Part shown: positions 30,086-38,191 of the stretch, piece after piece
Layout: every line of letters starts with the position of its first letter
Position numbering within the stretch: position 1 is the first letter of the stretch
Assembly: GCA_017538965.1 (NCBI GenBank)
Contig: JAFYHU010000032.1
Location: 1-61,427, forward strand
Length of the DNA: 61,427 nucleotides
Direction of reading: 5' to 3'
DNA from: Oscillospiraceae bacterium
GTDB taxonomy: Bacteria; Bacillota; Clostridia; Oscillospirales; Oscillospiraceae
Notes under the pieces: model-generated
Seen by the model: the letters and a program-made list of their open reading frames with translations, nothing else
Databases searched by the model: none
Told to the model about the DNA's origin: nothing
Made by a program: the position numbers and the translations under genes

Positions 30086-31279
30086 ATGACACAGATTGAT
30101 ATTTTTTCCGGCTTTCTCGGCGCCGGGAAGACGACCCTGATCCGGAAACTGATCCAGGAAGCGTATCAGGGGGAAAAACTGGTTCTGATTGAAAACGAAT
30201 TCGGCGACATCGCCATCGACGGCGGTTTTCTGCAGGATGCCGGCATTCAGATCACCGAGATGAATTCCGGATGCATCTGCTGCACGCTGGTCGGCGATTT
30301 TACCAAGGCCCTGAAGCAGGTTATCGAGCAGTATGCGCCGGACCGCATCCTGATCGAGCCTTCCGGCGTCGGAAAGCTCTCGGATGTAGCTAAGGCGGTC
30401 GAGCGCGTTGAAGAGGCGAAGATCGGCTCGGAGGTCACCGTCGTCGATGCGGGAAAGGCCAAAATGTACGCGCGCAACTTCGGCGAGTTCTTTGACGATC
30501 AGGTGAAGAGCTGCGACCTGCTGGTCCTCAGCCGCACCGACACCGTTCCGGAGAAGAAGCTGCAGGAGGCAGTCGCGCTGCTGAAAGAAATGAATCCGGA
30601 AGCCGGCCTGATCACGACCCCCTGGGCCGAACTCAGCGGGGAACAGATCCTCGACGCCATGCGGGACAACGGCCTGCGTGCGGAGATGGAAGCGCTGAAA
30701 GAAGAGCACGAGCATGAGCACTGCCACCACCATCATCACGATCATGATGATGACGACGACCACGAGTGCTGCCACCATCACCACCATGATCATGACGATG
30801 ACGATGAGGACGACCACGAGTGCTGCCACCATCACCACGATCATGACGATGAAGACGAGGATGAGCACGAGTGCTGCCACCATCACCACCATGATCATGA
30901 CGATGACGATGAGGACGAACACGAGTGCTGCCATCACCATCACCACGAGCATGACGAGGATGACGAACACGACCATGACCACCATCATCACCACCATGCC
31001 GACGAAATCTTCGGCAGCTGGGGGATGGAGACCGCCCGCAAGTTTACCGAGGCGGAGCTGCGCGGGAAACTGCAGGCGCTCTCCGATGAGGAGAAATACG
31101 GCACCATTCTGCGCGCCAAGGGCATCGTGAATGCCTCGGACGGCGACTGGCTGTACTTTGACTATGTCCCCGAAGAGATCGATATCCGCCGCGGCAGCGC
31201 CGCCGTCACGGGCCGTTTCTGCGTGATCGGCGCGCATATCCGGGAAGACGCACTGAAGGAGCTGTTCGAAATTGCGTAA
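30086..31279 (+). CDS. G3E/CobW-family GTPase with a His/Cys/Asp-rich metal-binding insert
   Basis: The 397-residue protein has the G3E GTPase core: Walker A FSGFLGAGKTTLI, ENEFGD, the metal motif CICC (Cys-63/65/66) in NSGCICCTL and a conserved EPSG. After the core (about residue 205) comes an extreme low-complexity insert, residues about 208-304, built from HECCHHHHHDHDDDDE modules. A CobW C-terminal domain follows (about 307-397). The family moves or inserts metals (cobalt, zinc, nickel, iron). The insert would bind many metal ions. The start at 30086 has GGAGG six nt upstream. The next gene is a second G3E-like protein 10 nt downstream. The metal is not identifiable. Confidence 0.9.
   Translation: MTQIDIFSGFLGAGKTTLIRKLIQEAYQGEKLVLIENEFGDIAIDGGFLQDAGIQITEMNSGCICCTLVGDFTKALKQVIEQYAPDRILIEPSGVGKLSDVAKAVERVEEAKIGSEVTVVDAGKAKMYARNFGEFFDDQVKSCDLLVLSRTDTVPEKKLQEAVALLKEMNPEAGLITTPWAELSGEQILDAMRDNGLRAEMEALKEEHEHEHCHHHHHDHDDDDDHECCHHHHHDHDDDDEDDHECCHHHHDHDDEDEDEHECCHHHHHDHDDDDEDEHECCHHHHHEHDEDDEHDHDHHHHHHADEIFGSWGMETARKFTEAELRGKLQALSDEEKYGTILRAKGIVNASDGDWLYFDYVPEEIDIRRGSAAVTGRFCVIGAHIREDALKELFEIA
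30707..30998 (+). repeat. coding repeat of the metal-binding insert
   Basis: Four imperfect units of about 51-54 bp, each encoding HECCHHHH(H) followed by an Asp/Glu run, preceded by a degenerate EHCHHHHH unit. The near-identical codons suggest recent expansion. Confidence 0.85.
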
Positions 31280-31289
31280 GGGACAGGAC

Positions 31290-32225
31290 ATGCCGGTCTA
31301 TCTTTTTACCGGATTTCTGGAAGCGGGGAAGACCCGCTTCATTCAGGAGACGCTCGAAGACAAGCGCTTCTCCAACGGCGAGAAAACCCTCCTGCTCCTC
31401 TGCGAGGAAGGGGAGGAAGAATACGAGCCGGACGAGTTCGTCTGCAAGACCGTCACGATCCGGACGATCGAAGACCAGACCGAGCTGACAAAGGAAAACC
31501 TGCTACGGCTCGCCCGGGAATGCGATGCCGAGCGCGTCATCATCGAGTATAACGGCATGTGGATGCTGGACCCGCTCTATACGGCGTTTCCGGAGGGCTG
31601 GATGGTCTATCAGGAGTTCTTCTTTGCCGACGCCAATACCATTCTCCTATACAACGAGAATATGCGCCAGCTGGTCTACGACAAGCTGAAAAGCTGCGAG
31701 CTGGTCGTCTTTAACCGCTTCCGTCCCGGGACGGACAAAATGCCCTATCACAAGCTGGTGCGCGCCGCTTCCCGACGGGCGGATATCGCATATGAATATG
31801 CCGACGGCAAGGTGGAGTACGACGACATCGTCGACCCGCTGCCCTTCGACGTGGATGCCCCGATCATCGAGATCGGCGACGACGACTACGCAGTCTGGTA
31901 TCGGGACATCTCCGAAGAGCCGAAGAAGTACGAAGGGAAAACCGTGCGCTTCAAATGCCTCGCGCTCCTGCGTCAGAAGCTCCCGGCCGAGACCTTCGTC
32001 GTCGGCCGTCATGTCATGACCTGCTGCGTCCAGGACATCCAGTTCGCCGGGCTCGTGTGCCAGTGGAAGGACGCGGCTTCCGTGCAGGATAACAGCTGGA
32101 TGATTCTGACCGCGAAAATCAACTTCAAGTTCAACCGCGCCTACGGAAAAAGGGGCCCGGTTCTGACATGGATTTCCTCCGAGCCCGCCGAGGCGCCGGA
32201 GCAGCCGGTTGCCACCTTCTACTGA
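31290..32225 (+). CDS. G3E-like P-loop protein fused to a DUF1980/TIGR03943 domain
   Basis: The 311-residue protein starts PVYLFTGFLEAGKTRFIQET, a G3E-like P-loop. The CxCC metal motif is absent; the matching region (AERVIIEYNGMW) has no cysteine. From about residue 205 it turns into a DUF1980-like domain: RDISEEPKKYEGKTVRF, then VVGRHVMTCCVQDIQFAGL, whose MTCC motif is characteristic. DUF1980 proteins are usually separate partners of the DUF318 permease and are linked to zinc-regulated CobW genes in Bacillus. The fusion joins both parts in one chain. I prefer the ATG at 31290 (GGGACAGGA upstream) to the TTG at 31272. Likely role: metal handling together with the preceding GTPase. Confidence 0.75.
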   Translation: MPVYLFTGFLEAGKTRFIQETLEDKRFSNGEKTLLLLCEEGEEEYEPDEFVCKTVTIRTIEDQTELTKENLLRLARECDAERVIIEYNGMWMLDPLYTAFPEGWMVYQEFFFADANTILLYNENMRQLVYDKLKSCELVVFNRFRPGTDKMPYHKLVRAASRRADIAYEYADGKVEYDDIVDPLPFDVDAPIIEIGDDDYAVWYRDISEEPKKYEGKTVRFKCLALLRQKLPAETFVVGRHVMTCCVQDIQFAGLVCQWKDAASVQDNSWMILTAKINFKFNRAYGKRGPVLTWISSEPAEAPEQPVATFY

Positions 32226-32226
32226 G

Positions 32227-32895
32227 ATGAAGTATCGCTGCCTGGTCTTCGACCACGACGACACCACCGTCAACAGCACGGCAACCATCCACCATCCCTG
32301 CTTCGTCCGTTTTCTGGAGGACTTTTATCCGGAGCGGCACTGCAGCCTGGAAGAATACTTTCTGAAGAACTTTTCCCCCGGATTTATCCCAATGTGCCGG
32401 GAAGAATACGGCATGGACGACGAGATGCTGCACCGGGAAGAGCGGTATTGGAGGGAATACGTGAAATCGCGGATTCCCGTTGCCTATCCCGGAATCCGCG
32501 AAATCATGACGCGGCAGCGAGAGCAGGGAGGGCTGCTTGCCGTCATCTCCCATTCCTTTCGCGAGAACATCCTGCGGGACTACCGCGAAAACGGCCTGCC
32601 GGAACCCGACCTGATCTTCGGGTGGGAAATGCCGCCGGAGCAGCGCAAACCCTCGCCCTGGCCTCTGAAAGAGGTTCTGCGCCGGCTGAATCTACCTCCG
32701 GAGCAGGTGCTGGTGATCGACGATCTGAAACCGGGCTACGACATGGCGCAGAGCTGCGGCGTGCCCTTTGCGGCCGCAGGCTGGGCAAACGATATACCGC
32801 AGATCGAAGGCTTCATGCGCGAAAACTGCGGCCTGTATTTCAAGCGGGTTTCCGATCTCGCAGACTATCTCTTCGGAGAGGAGAACGCCCTATGA
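32227..32895 (+). CDS. HAD-family hydrolase
   Basis: The 222-residue protein shows HAD motif I in VFDHDDTTVN (nucleophile Asp and the +2 Asp), motif II Ser in AVISHSF, a Lys in QRKPSPW and motif IV VIDDLKPGYDMA. It resembles phosphoglycolate phosphatase-like enzymes with an alpha-helical cap. It starts 1 nt after the previous stop and overlaps the next gene by 4 nt, so it is translated as part of the G3E operon. The substrate is unknown. Confidence 0.85.
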   Translation: MKYRCLVFDHDDTTVNSTATIHHPCFVRFLEDFYPERHCSLEEYFLKNFSPGFIPMCREEYGMDDEMLHREERYWREYVKSRIPVAYPGIREIMTRQREQGGLLAVISHSFRENILRDYRENGLPEPDLIFGWEMPPEQRKPSPWPLKEVLRRLNLPPEQVLVIDDLKPGYDMAQSCGVPFAAAGWANDIPQIEGFMRENCGLYFKRVSDLADYLFGEENAL

Positions 32896-33854
32896 CACCG
32901 ATTCTTTACATCGTGATTCCCTGCTATAACGAGCAGGCGGTTCTGCCGATCACGGCGCCGCAGTTCCTGAAAAAGCTTCAGGATCTCACCGCGGCGGGGA
33001 AGATCAGCGACAAGAGCCGCGTCCTGTTCGTCAACGACGGAAGCCGCGATGAAACCTGGAACATCATCTGCGATCTTGCACGGCAGGACGAACACTATAT
33101 CGGCATCTCCCAGAGCCGCAACCGCGGCCACCAGAACGCCGTTCTGGCCGGCCTGATGGAGGCGAAGGACAGCTGCGACATCACCATCTCCATCGACTGT
33201 GACGGGCAGGACGATCTGAACGCCATGGACGCCATGATCGACTGCTACGCGGAGGGCTATGACGTGGTTTACGGCGTGCGCTCCAGCCGCGAGACCGATA
33301 CCTTCTTCAAGCGCTTTACCGCGCAGAGCTTCTATAAGCTGCTGTCCGCGATGGGTGCAGAAGTCGTCTACAATCACGCGGATTACCGCCTTATGAGCGC
33401 CCGCGTGCTCCGGGAATTCGCCGATTTCAGAGAAGTCAATCTCTTCCTGCGCGGTCTGGTCCCGCTGGTCGGCTTCCGCAGCACCACAGTCAGCTATTCC
33501 CGCGCCGAGCGCATCGCGGGAGAGAGCCACTATCCGCTCAAGAAAATGCTCGCCCTTGCCGTGGACGGCATTACGAGCCTCTCGGTCAAGCCTCTGCGTC
33601 TGATCACGGGCTTCGGCGCATTCGTTGCAGTCATCAGCTTTATCGGCTGCCTCTGGGCGCTGATCACGGCGATCTGCGGCAAGGCGGTGCCCGGCTGGGC
33701 CAGCACGACCTGCATCGTCTGCTTTGTCAGCGGGGTGCAGCTTCTGGGCCTCGGAATCATCGGCGAGTATATCGGGAAAATATATCTGGAGACAAAACAA
33801 CGCCCCCGTTATATCATCAGCGAACGGACAGGCGACATGCAGAAAACGGAATAA
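32892..33854 (+). CDS. family 2 glycosyltransferase, DPM1/GtrB-like, with membrane anchor
   Basis: The 320-residue protein has a GT2 domain: VIPCYNEQ, VNDGSRDET, ISQSRNRGHQNAVLAG and the DxD-type SIDCDGQDDL. Two C-terminal membrane helices follow (about 233-257 and 272-295). This is the layout of polyprenyl-phosphate sugar transferases such as GtrB/DPM1, which load undecaprenyl phosphate with a hexose. The start at 32892 overlaps the HAD stop (ATGA), and a longer upstream open frame is only the antiparallel-free extension through the HAD gene. Sugar donor not known. It is the last gene of the operon; no clear terminator is seen just after it. Confidence 0.9.
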   Translation: MTPILYIVIPCYNEQAVLPITAPQFLKKLQDLTAAGKISDKSRVLFVNDGSRDETWNIICDLARQDEHYIGISQSRNRGHQNAVLAGLMEAKDSCDITISIDCDGQDDLNAMDAMIDCYAEGYDVVYGVRSSRETDTFFKRFTAQSFYKLLSAMGAEVVYNHADYRLMSARVLREFADFREVNLFLRGLVPLVGFRSTTVSYSRAERIAGESHYPLKKMLALAVDGITSLSVKPLRLITGFGAFVAVISFIGCLWALITAICGKAVPGWASTTCIVCFVSGVQLLGLGIIGEYIGKIYLETKQRPRYIISERTGDMQKTE

Positions 33855-33963
33855 TCGGAGAATAGCGTGAGTATTTTTCGGGCGTAAATTGTAAAAAAGT
33901 TGTTAAAGTGGGGAAAAATCCCCGGATTTTACGGCAAAATCTCCGATATTTTGGGCCAAACTC

Positions 33964-33992
33964 TTGACGTTTCGGACTTTTCGTTGTAATAT
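33964..33992 (+). promoter_or_regulatory. promoter of the zinc-ribbon membrane protein gene
   Basis: TTGACG (33964-33969), a 17-bp spacer and TAATAT (33987-33992), preceded by TTG that extends the -10. Confidence 0.75.
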
Positions 33993-34046
33993 TATGCTTG
34001 TTTTACAGCGCCTATTCCATTTTCTTCTGAACGGAGGAACTATTGT

Positions 34047-34718
34047 ATGAGCGTAATTCCCCAGGTAAAATGCCGCAGATGCGGGGAAAGCTTTTCCGCG
34101 CTGCGCAGTCATTGCCCGAATTGCGGTACGCGCCGTGTTACCCAGAGCGGGCGGACACCGGCCCCGACTCCGAGCACCGTGAAGGGCACGGCCGCCTACG
34201 AGCGCGCAGAAACCAACACCAGATGGCAGCTCATCTTCGGCCTGATTCTCGTGGCCGCGGTGATCCTCGCGGTGATCGTTATGGTTTCCACCAGCCTGAA
34301 CGGGCTTGATAATCAAAGCGGCAAGGGCAGCAACAACAACATTGTCGCCACACCGGTCCCGACCGTGAACACCGCGCCGACTGTGGAGCCGCCTCCCACC
34401 CCGACCCCGACTCCGACGCCGACGGTTGAGGCAATCAACATCCAGTGCTTCGGCACCGATGTCAAGGACGAATTCACGATGAGCCTGAGCCGCGATCCGA
34501 AAATCACGCTGCAGGCGACGGTACTTCCGATGGAGGTCTTCACAACCGAGAACACGCACATCACCTGGAAGAGCAGCGACGAATCGCTCTTCACCGTGAC
34601 CCCGAGCGACGATACCAGATCCTGCACCGTCGAAATGCTGCAGACCGGCGGCCCGGGAACGCTGACGGTCAGCTGCAACGGCTTCAGCGTAGACCTGACG
34701 GTCCGTCTGGTCGGATAA
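34047..34718 (+). CDS. zinc-ribbon, single-pass membrane protein with a Thr-Pro linker and extracellular Ig-like domain
   Basis: The 223-residue protein has a cytoplasmic zinc ribbon at the very N-terminus (CRRC...CPNC), a membrane helix at about 63-84, an extracellular spacer with a PTPTPTPTPT run, and a C-terminal beta domain of the bacterial Ig-like type (ITLQATVLP, ITWKSSDESLFTV, GTLTVSCNG). This order is common in uncharacterised Clostridia proteins. It may be a surface or signalling scaffold. GGAGGAAC precedes the ATG, and it has its own promoter and terminator. No function is assigned. Confidence 0.75.
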   Translation: MSVIPQVKCRRCGESFSALRSHCPNCGTRRVTQSGRTPAPTPSTVKGTAAYERAETNTRWQLIFGLILVAAVILAVIVMVSTSLNGLDNQSGKGSNNNIVATPVPTVNTAPTVEPPPTPTPTPTPTVEAINIQCFGTDVKDEFTMSLSRDPKITLQATVLPMEVFTTENTHITWKSSDESLFTVTPSDDTRSCTVEMLQTGGPGTLTVSCNGFSVDLTVRLVG

Positions 34719-34730
34719 TCCGAAAACAAA

Positions 34731-34770
34731 GAAAACAGGGAGCCCCGAAACCGGACTCCCTGTTTTCTTC
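34731..34770 (+). terminator. terminator of the zinc-ribbon protein gene
   Basis: GAAAACAGGGAG pairs perfectly with CTCCCTGTTTTC around a 13-nt loop. Confidence 0.85.
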
Positions 34771-34793
34771 CATCTCCGAGAGGAGTTTCAGCG

Positions 34794-35741
34794 ATGAAAA
34801 AAGTAATTGTATTCGGCGGGGGAACCGGGCTTTCCTGCCTGCTGTCCGGGCTGAAGCAGTTTCCGATCGACGTGACGACGGTCATCACGGTCAGCGACAA
34901 CGGCTCCAGCACCGGCATCCTGAAAAAAGAACTCGATATCCCGGCGGTCGGCGACGTAGGCAAGGTCCTGATTTCCATGGCCAACGTGGATGAGGATTTT
35001 GTCCGCCTGCTGCGCTACCGCTTCTCCAAGGACGGGAGCCTCTACAACCATCCGGTGCGCAACATCATGCTTGCGGCCCTGATCGACCTGAAGGGCAGCC
35101 TTTCCGAGGCGACCAACTACATGTCCAAGCTGCTGAACATCAAGGGCACCGTGCTTCCTCTGACCGAGGAGAAGGTCGAGCTGGTCGGCAAAAACGGCCG
35201 TCAGGAGTATTACGGACAGGTTGAAGTCAGCCACAACGCCAAAAAAATCCGGAAGCTGGACTATGATCACAGCATCCGGATCAGCGAGACCGTGATTCAG
35301 AAAATCCGGGAAGCGGATCTGATCATCTTTTCTCCCGGCAGCCTGTATACCAGCATCCTCCCGCATCTCCTGGCGCCGGCCGTCCTGAAGGCGCTCAACG
35401 AGGCCAGGGCTCCGATCGTCTATGTCTGCAATATCGTCACCCAGCCGGGAGAGACCGACGGCCTGACGGTCGGCGACCACCTCAAGGTTCTGCACCGGTA
35501 CCTGCAGCGCCGAAAGGTCGACATCGTCATTGCCAACAACGCGGTTCCCGATCCCGAAACCGCAGAGCGATACCTGAAAACGGAAGGGAAGGAGCCGGTT
35601 GCCATCGACCGCAGCGTCCTGAAATGGATGAACGTGCGGCTGATCGAGGACAATCTCGTGAGCATCGAAAACGGGGCCATCCGACATAACGCGCTGAAAA
35701 CTTCATTTCTGATCTTCTCGCTCCTGATGGAGCAGGAATAG
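34794..35741 (+). CDS. yvcK: YvcK/CofD-like gluconeogenesis-factor protein
   Basis: The 315-residue protein matches YvcK, a UDP-sugar-binding protein that affects peptidoglycan precursor flux and cell shape on gluconeogenic carbon in Bacillus. Typical segments are VIVFGGGTGLSCLLSGLKQ, VSDNGSSTG, GDVGKVLISMAN, a PGSLYTSILPHLL loop and NIVTQPGETDG. The usual neighbours rapZ and whiA are absent; it stands between two terminators and is likely monocistronic, relying on read-through or a weak promoter in the 23-bp gap. GAGAGGAG precedes the ATG. Confidence 0.92.
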   Translation: MKKVIVFGGGTGLSCLLSGLKQFPIDVTTVITVSDNGSSTGILKKELDIPAVGDVGKVLISMANVDEDFVRLLRYRFSKDGSLYNHPVRNIMLAALIDLKGSLSEATNYMSKLLNIKGTVLPLTEEKVELVGKNGRQEYYGQVEVSHNAKKIRKLDYDHSIRISETVIQKIREADLIIFSPGSLYTSILPHLLAPAVLKALNEARAPIVYVCNIVTQPGETDGLTVGDHLKVLHRYLQRRKVDIVIANNAVPDPETAERYLKTEGKEPVAIDRSVLKWMNVRLIEDNLVSIENGAIRHNALKTSFLIFSLLMEQE

Positions 35742-35770
35742 AAAAACCACCCGAAGGTGGTTTTTTTTTC
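35742..35770 (+). terminator. terminator of yvcK
   Basis: AAAAACCACC pairs with GGTGGTTTTT around CGAA with a run of nine Ts. Confidence 0.92.
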
Positions 35771-35808
35771 ACGGAAAAAGTTGTCAGGAGAACCGTCCCC
35801 CTGACAAC

Positions 35809-37095
35809 TCAGTCGTCGTAGTCAAAATCGTCCTCATCTTTTCTTCCTGCGATGCTGCCGTGCACGGCAGCGCAGACGATATCAATGGGAAGCAGCGCGC
35901 ACAGACCCCACATCAGCGCACTCGGCGGCAGAGAGAGCGAGGATTTTTCTGCTTTGGTATCTGCCGACGGGGCAGCGGGCCTGCGAACGGTGGTATAGCC
36001 GCAGACCGAGCAGCGGCCCGATTCTTCGCCGGTCTCCTGGTTGATGACGGTCCAGGTCATGTTGTGCAGTTCTTCATCGGCACGCGCGCCGTCATCGGGG
36101 CATTCATGCCAGTGCCCGCGGGCATCATAGCTCCAGGTCTGCGAATAGACATGCACATGCGCCGCCGGTTCAGAGCCGGAAGCAGAAGCAGCATCGGCAT
36201 CGCTGAGCAGCCCGGAAGATTCCGCGGCGTCGGAGAGGGCGCTGTTCAGGAGACCTCCGCTCTGGCTGTCTTCGTTCGTGACCGTATCTGCCTGAAGCGT
36301 GCTTCCGTCTTCCGTGAGGGTGATGGCCGTCAGCTGCTGCGGCTGGGGCTGGGCGGCGGCACGCCCCGCGGCACCCCTGACCGTAATCAGCGCCGGCTGG
36401 GACGGCACCACGTTGCCGACCCCGGCACCGATGAAGTTGCAGACGACCTTCCAGCCGTTCATCTCGGCGGGGATGTGATAGATCATGATCTTGCTGCTGC
36501 CGTTGCCGGTGGTCTCCACGCCCTGGAAGAAGCCCTTGACGCTGTCAAGCTCGATGAACGAGTTGCCGGAGGGATCCTGAAGCCCCCACTGATAGTCGCG
36601 CGTATAGGCAGCCGAGACGACAAAGGAGGCCCAACCGCCTTCGTCGACGGTTTCGGCCGTCGGGTTCTTGTAGACCGTGGGCGCCCAGATGGCCGCGGTA
36701 TACTCCCGGATCAGCACGGCGGTCTTGCCGGCGTCTCTGATGGCGGAGCTGATGCTGCTGTTGTTCAGATAGCACTTGCAGTCGGAGTTGATCGTATAGC
36801 CGTCGTCCGCGGTAACCCAGATTTCCAGACGGTAGGTCTCCGTCCCGAAGGCGCCGCTCACCGGTTTCCCGGAGGCATCATACCAGTACGCGCCTTTGAT
36901 GTGGCATCCGGGCGTGCTGGTGGCGACCGTGATCTTGGACGGATCCGTCAGCGCGACGGGCGTGGCCGAAATCGTCGTCAGAATCTTGCTGATGTCCGTG
37001 GCCGCCGCGGCACGCGGCGCGTTCAGCAGGCCGAAGGAAAGCATCAGCGCGGCCGTCAGACAGAGAATGCTCAGTTTTTTGAAAAGGGAACGCAT
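35809..37095 (-). CDS. secreted surface protein with Ig-like region, His/Cys motif and C-terminal membrane helix
   Basis: The 428-residue protein has a signal peptide (about 1-33, ending RAAAA). The mature part begins with a beta-rich domain, then an Ig-like stretch (VYKNPTAETVDEGGWASFVV) that resembles one in the secreted protein at 46509-48263 (ITKNPTNENKKVGGNAVFV). A low-complexity linker follows. Next comes HVHVYSQTWSYDARGHWHEC...CSVCGYTT, a His/Trp/Cys pattern common in repeat-rich Clostridia surface proteins, and a C-terminal hydrophobic segment with an acidic tail (EDDFDYDD). It lies 38 nt after the acyltransferase-like gene and is probably co-transcribed with it. No enzyme motif is seen; an adhesin or matrix role is possible. 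Confidence 0.7.
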   Translation of the reverse strand: MRSLFKKLSILCLTAALMLSFGLLNAPRAAAATDISKILTTISATPVALTDPSKITVATSTPGCHIKGAYWYDASGKPVSGAFGTETYRLEIWVTADDGYTINSDCKCYLNNSSISSAIRDAGKTAVLIREYTAAIWAPTVYKNPTAETVDEGGWASFVVSAAYTRDYQWGLQDPSGNSFIELDSVKGFFQGVETTGNGSSKIMIYHIPAEMNGWKVVCNFIGAGVGNVVPSQPALITVRGAAGRAAAQPQPQQLTAITLTEDGSTLQADTVTNEDSQSGGLLNSALSDAAESSGLLSDADAASASGSEPAAHVHVYSQTWSYDARGHWHECPDDGARADEELHNMTWTVINQETGEESGRCSVCGYTTVRRPAAPSADTKAEKSSLSLPPSALMWGLCALLPIDIVCAAVHGSIAGRKDEDDFDYDD

Positions 37096-37133
37096 GTTTT
37101 TCCTCCCTTCCTTGTATGCAGAATGAAGAAACG

Positions 37134-38015
37134 TCAGCTGACGTCCTCAATCACTTTGCTCGGCGGTGCAACGAGAATATCCGGATGCGCGAACATGTAG
37201 CGGTAGGCCTGCAGGAACTTGGCCCAGTAGTGCCCGTCGACGATACCCTCATCCAGAACGAACTTGCAGTCGATATACTTGTGATCCTCCACCTCGCCGC
37301 GGCGGTTGACCTCGTATTTGTGATACTTGGAGCCGAAGGCGATAAAGCAGGGGAGCGTGCCGAAGTTGTAGATGTGATGGTACACCGGCCCGATCCGCAG
37401 CGAGCCGAGGTCCGTGATGATCATCGAGCCGTGGAAGGGGCTGATGTTCAGCAGAGACTGCGGAATCCATCCGAAATAGTCCAGCACGCGGAGAACCGCA
37501 ATGACGAAGCGAAGCACAAAGCGCGGCAGACGCGCGACGAAATCGGCAAAGTCCTCCGTGCCGTTGCTCTCGTCCGAGGTTTTGATCTCATCGATGGCCT
37601 CGTTCATCTTGCGGTAGACGTCGAGCACCGTGTCGGTCGGCTCAAAGACGACCTTGATGCTGGTCTCGGGGGCGTTCAGGGTCATTGCGTGCTTGACGGT
37701 CATGATGACCTCGATGTTGTTGCGGGCATAGATGCGCCGGCCGGCCACAAAGCGGTTGACGCCGGGAAGCATCGAAATGCCGCGGATATACGCGGCGATC
37801 AGAAAATGCAGAATCCCGATGCCCTTGTAGCCGTCCACGCGCAGCTTGCGCAGGCAGCGGTCCAGCTCGGTGATTTCAAAGCTTTCTTCATAATGGATCG
37901 AACGGTCGTTCCGCTGCGGCATGATAAAGGGAACGAACTTCGAGTATCCGGGAATCGAACGCAGAAGACGGCCATCCTTGCGATCACCCATCCGTCTGCG
38001 GCGGGTTGTTGCCAT
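37134..38015 (-). CDS. CAT/E2-fold acyltransferase-like protein with altered active site
   Basis: The 293-residue protein resembles the catalytic domain of 2-oxo-acid dehydrogenase E2 and chloramphenicol acetyltransferase. It has the C-terminal core SMIITDLGSLRIGPVYHHIY, then FVLDEGIVDGHYWAKFL. The active-site signature of the fold is DHRxxDG; here it reads DEGIVDG, so the catalytic His is Glu and the Arg is Gly. There is no lipoyl or E1/E3-binding domain, and no E1 or E3 gene nearby. It may be a pseudoenzyme or use a different chemistry. CAGGAGGATG precedes the ATG, and a near-consensus promoter lies upstream. It leads an operon with the secreted protein. Confidence 0.65.
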   Translation of the reverse strand: MATTRRRRMGDRKDGRLLRSIPGYSKFVPFIMPQRNDRSIHYEESFEITELDRCLRKLRVDGYKGIGILHFLIAAYIRGISMLPGVNRFVAGRRIYARNNIEVIMTVKHAMTLNAPETSIKVVFEPTDTVLDVYRKMNEAIDEIKTSDESNGTEDFADFVARLPRFVLRFVIAVLRVLDYFGWIPQSLLNISPFHGSMIITDLGSLRIGPVYHHIYNFGTLPCFIAFGSKYHKYEVNRRGEVEDHKYIDCKFVLDEGIVDGHYWAKFLQAYRYMFAHPDILVAPPSKVIEDVS

Positions 38016-38051
38016 GTTTCATCCTCCTGAAACGAGATATTCTGTCTCTCC

Positions 38052-38080
38052 ATTATAAGAGGAACGGGCGAAAAAGACAA
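38052..38080 (-). promoter_or_regulatory. promoter of the E2-like/secreted protein operon
   Basis: On the minus strand TTGTCT (38080-38075), a 17-bp spacer and TATAAT (38057-38052). Confidence 0.75.
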
Positions 38081-38191
38081 GCTCTTTTTTTCTCGCGCAA
38101 CAAGATTCTGTAGAAGAAGAATCAGAACTGGTATTTTTCATCAAGATATGGTATGATGACATCAGTCTTTCAAAAGGGGGTCTGACGCGGC

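Noticed and set aside
30707-30998. Antisense or artefactual low-complexity open frames over the His-rich insert
   Set aside because: The frame encoding the His/Cys/Asp insert joins two conserved G3E domains without interruption, so the other frames are shadows.
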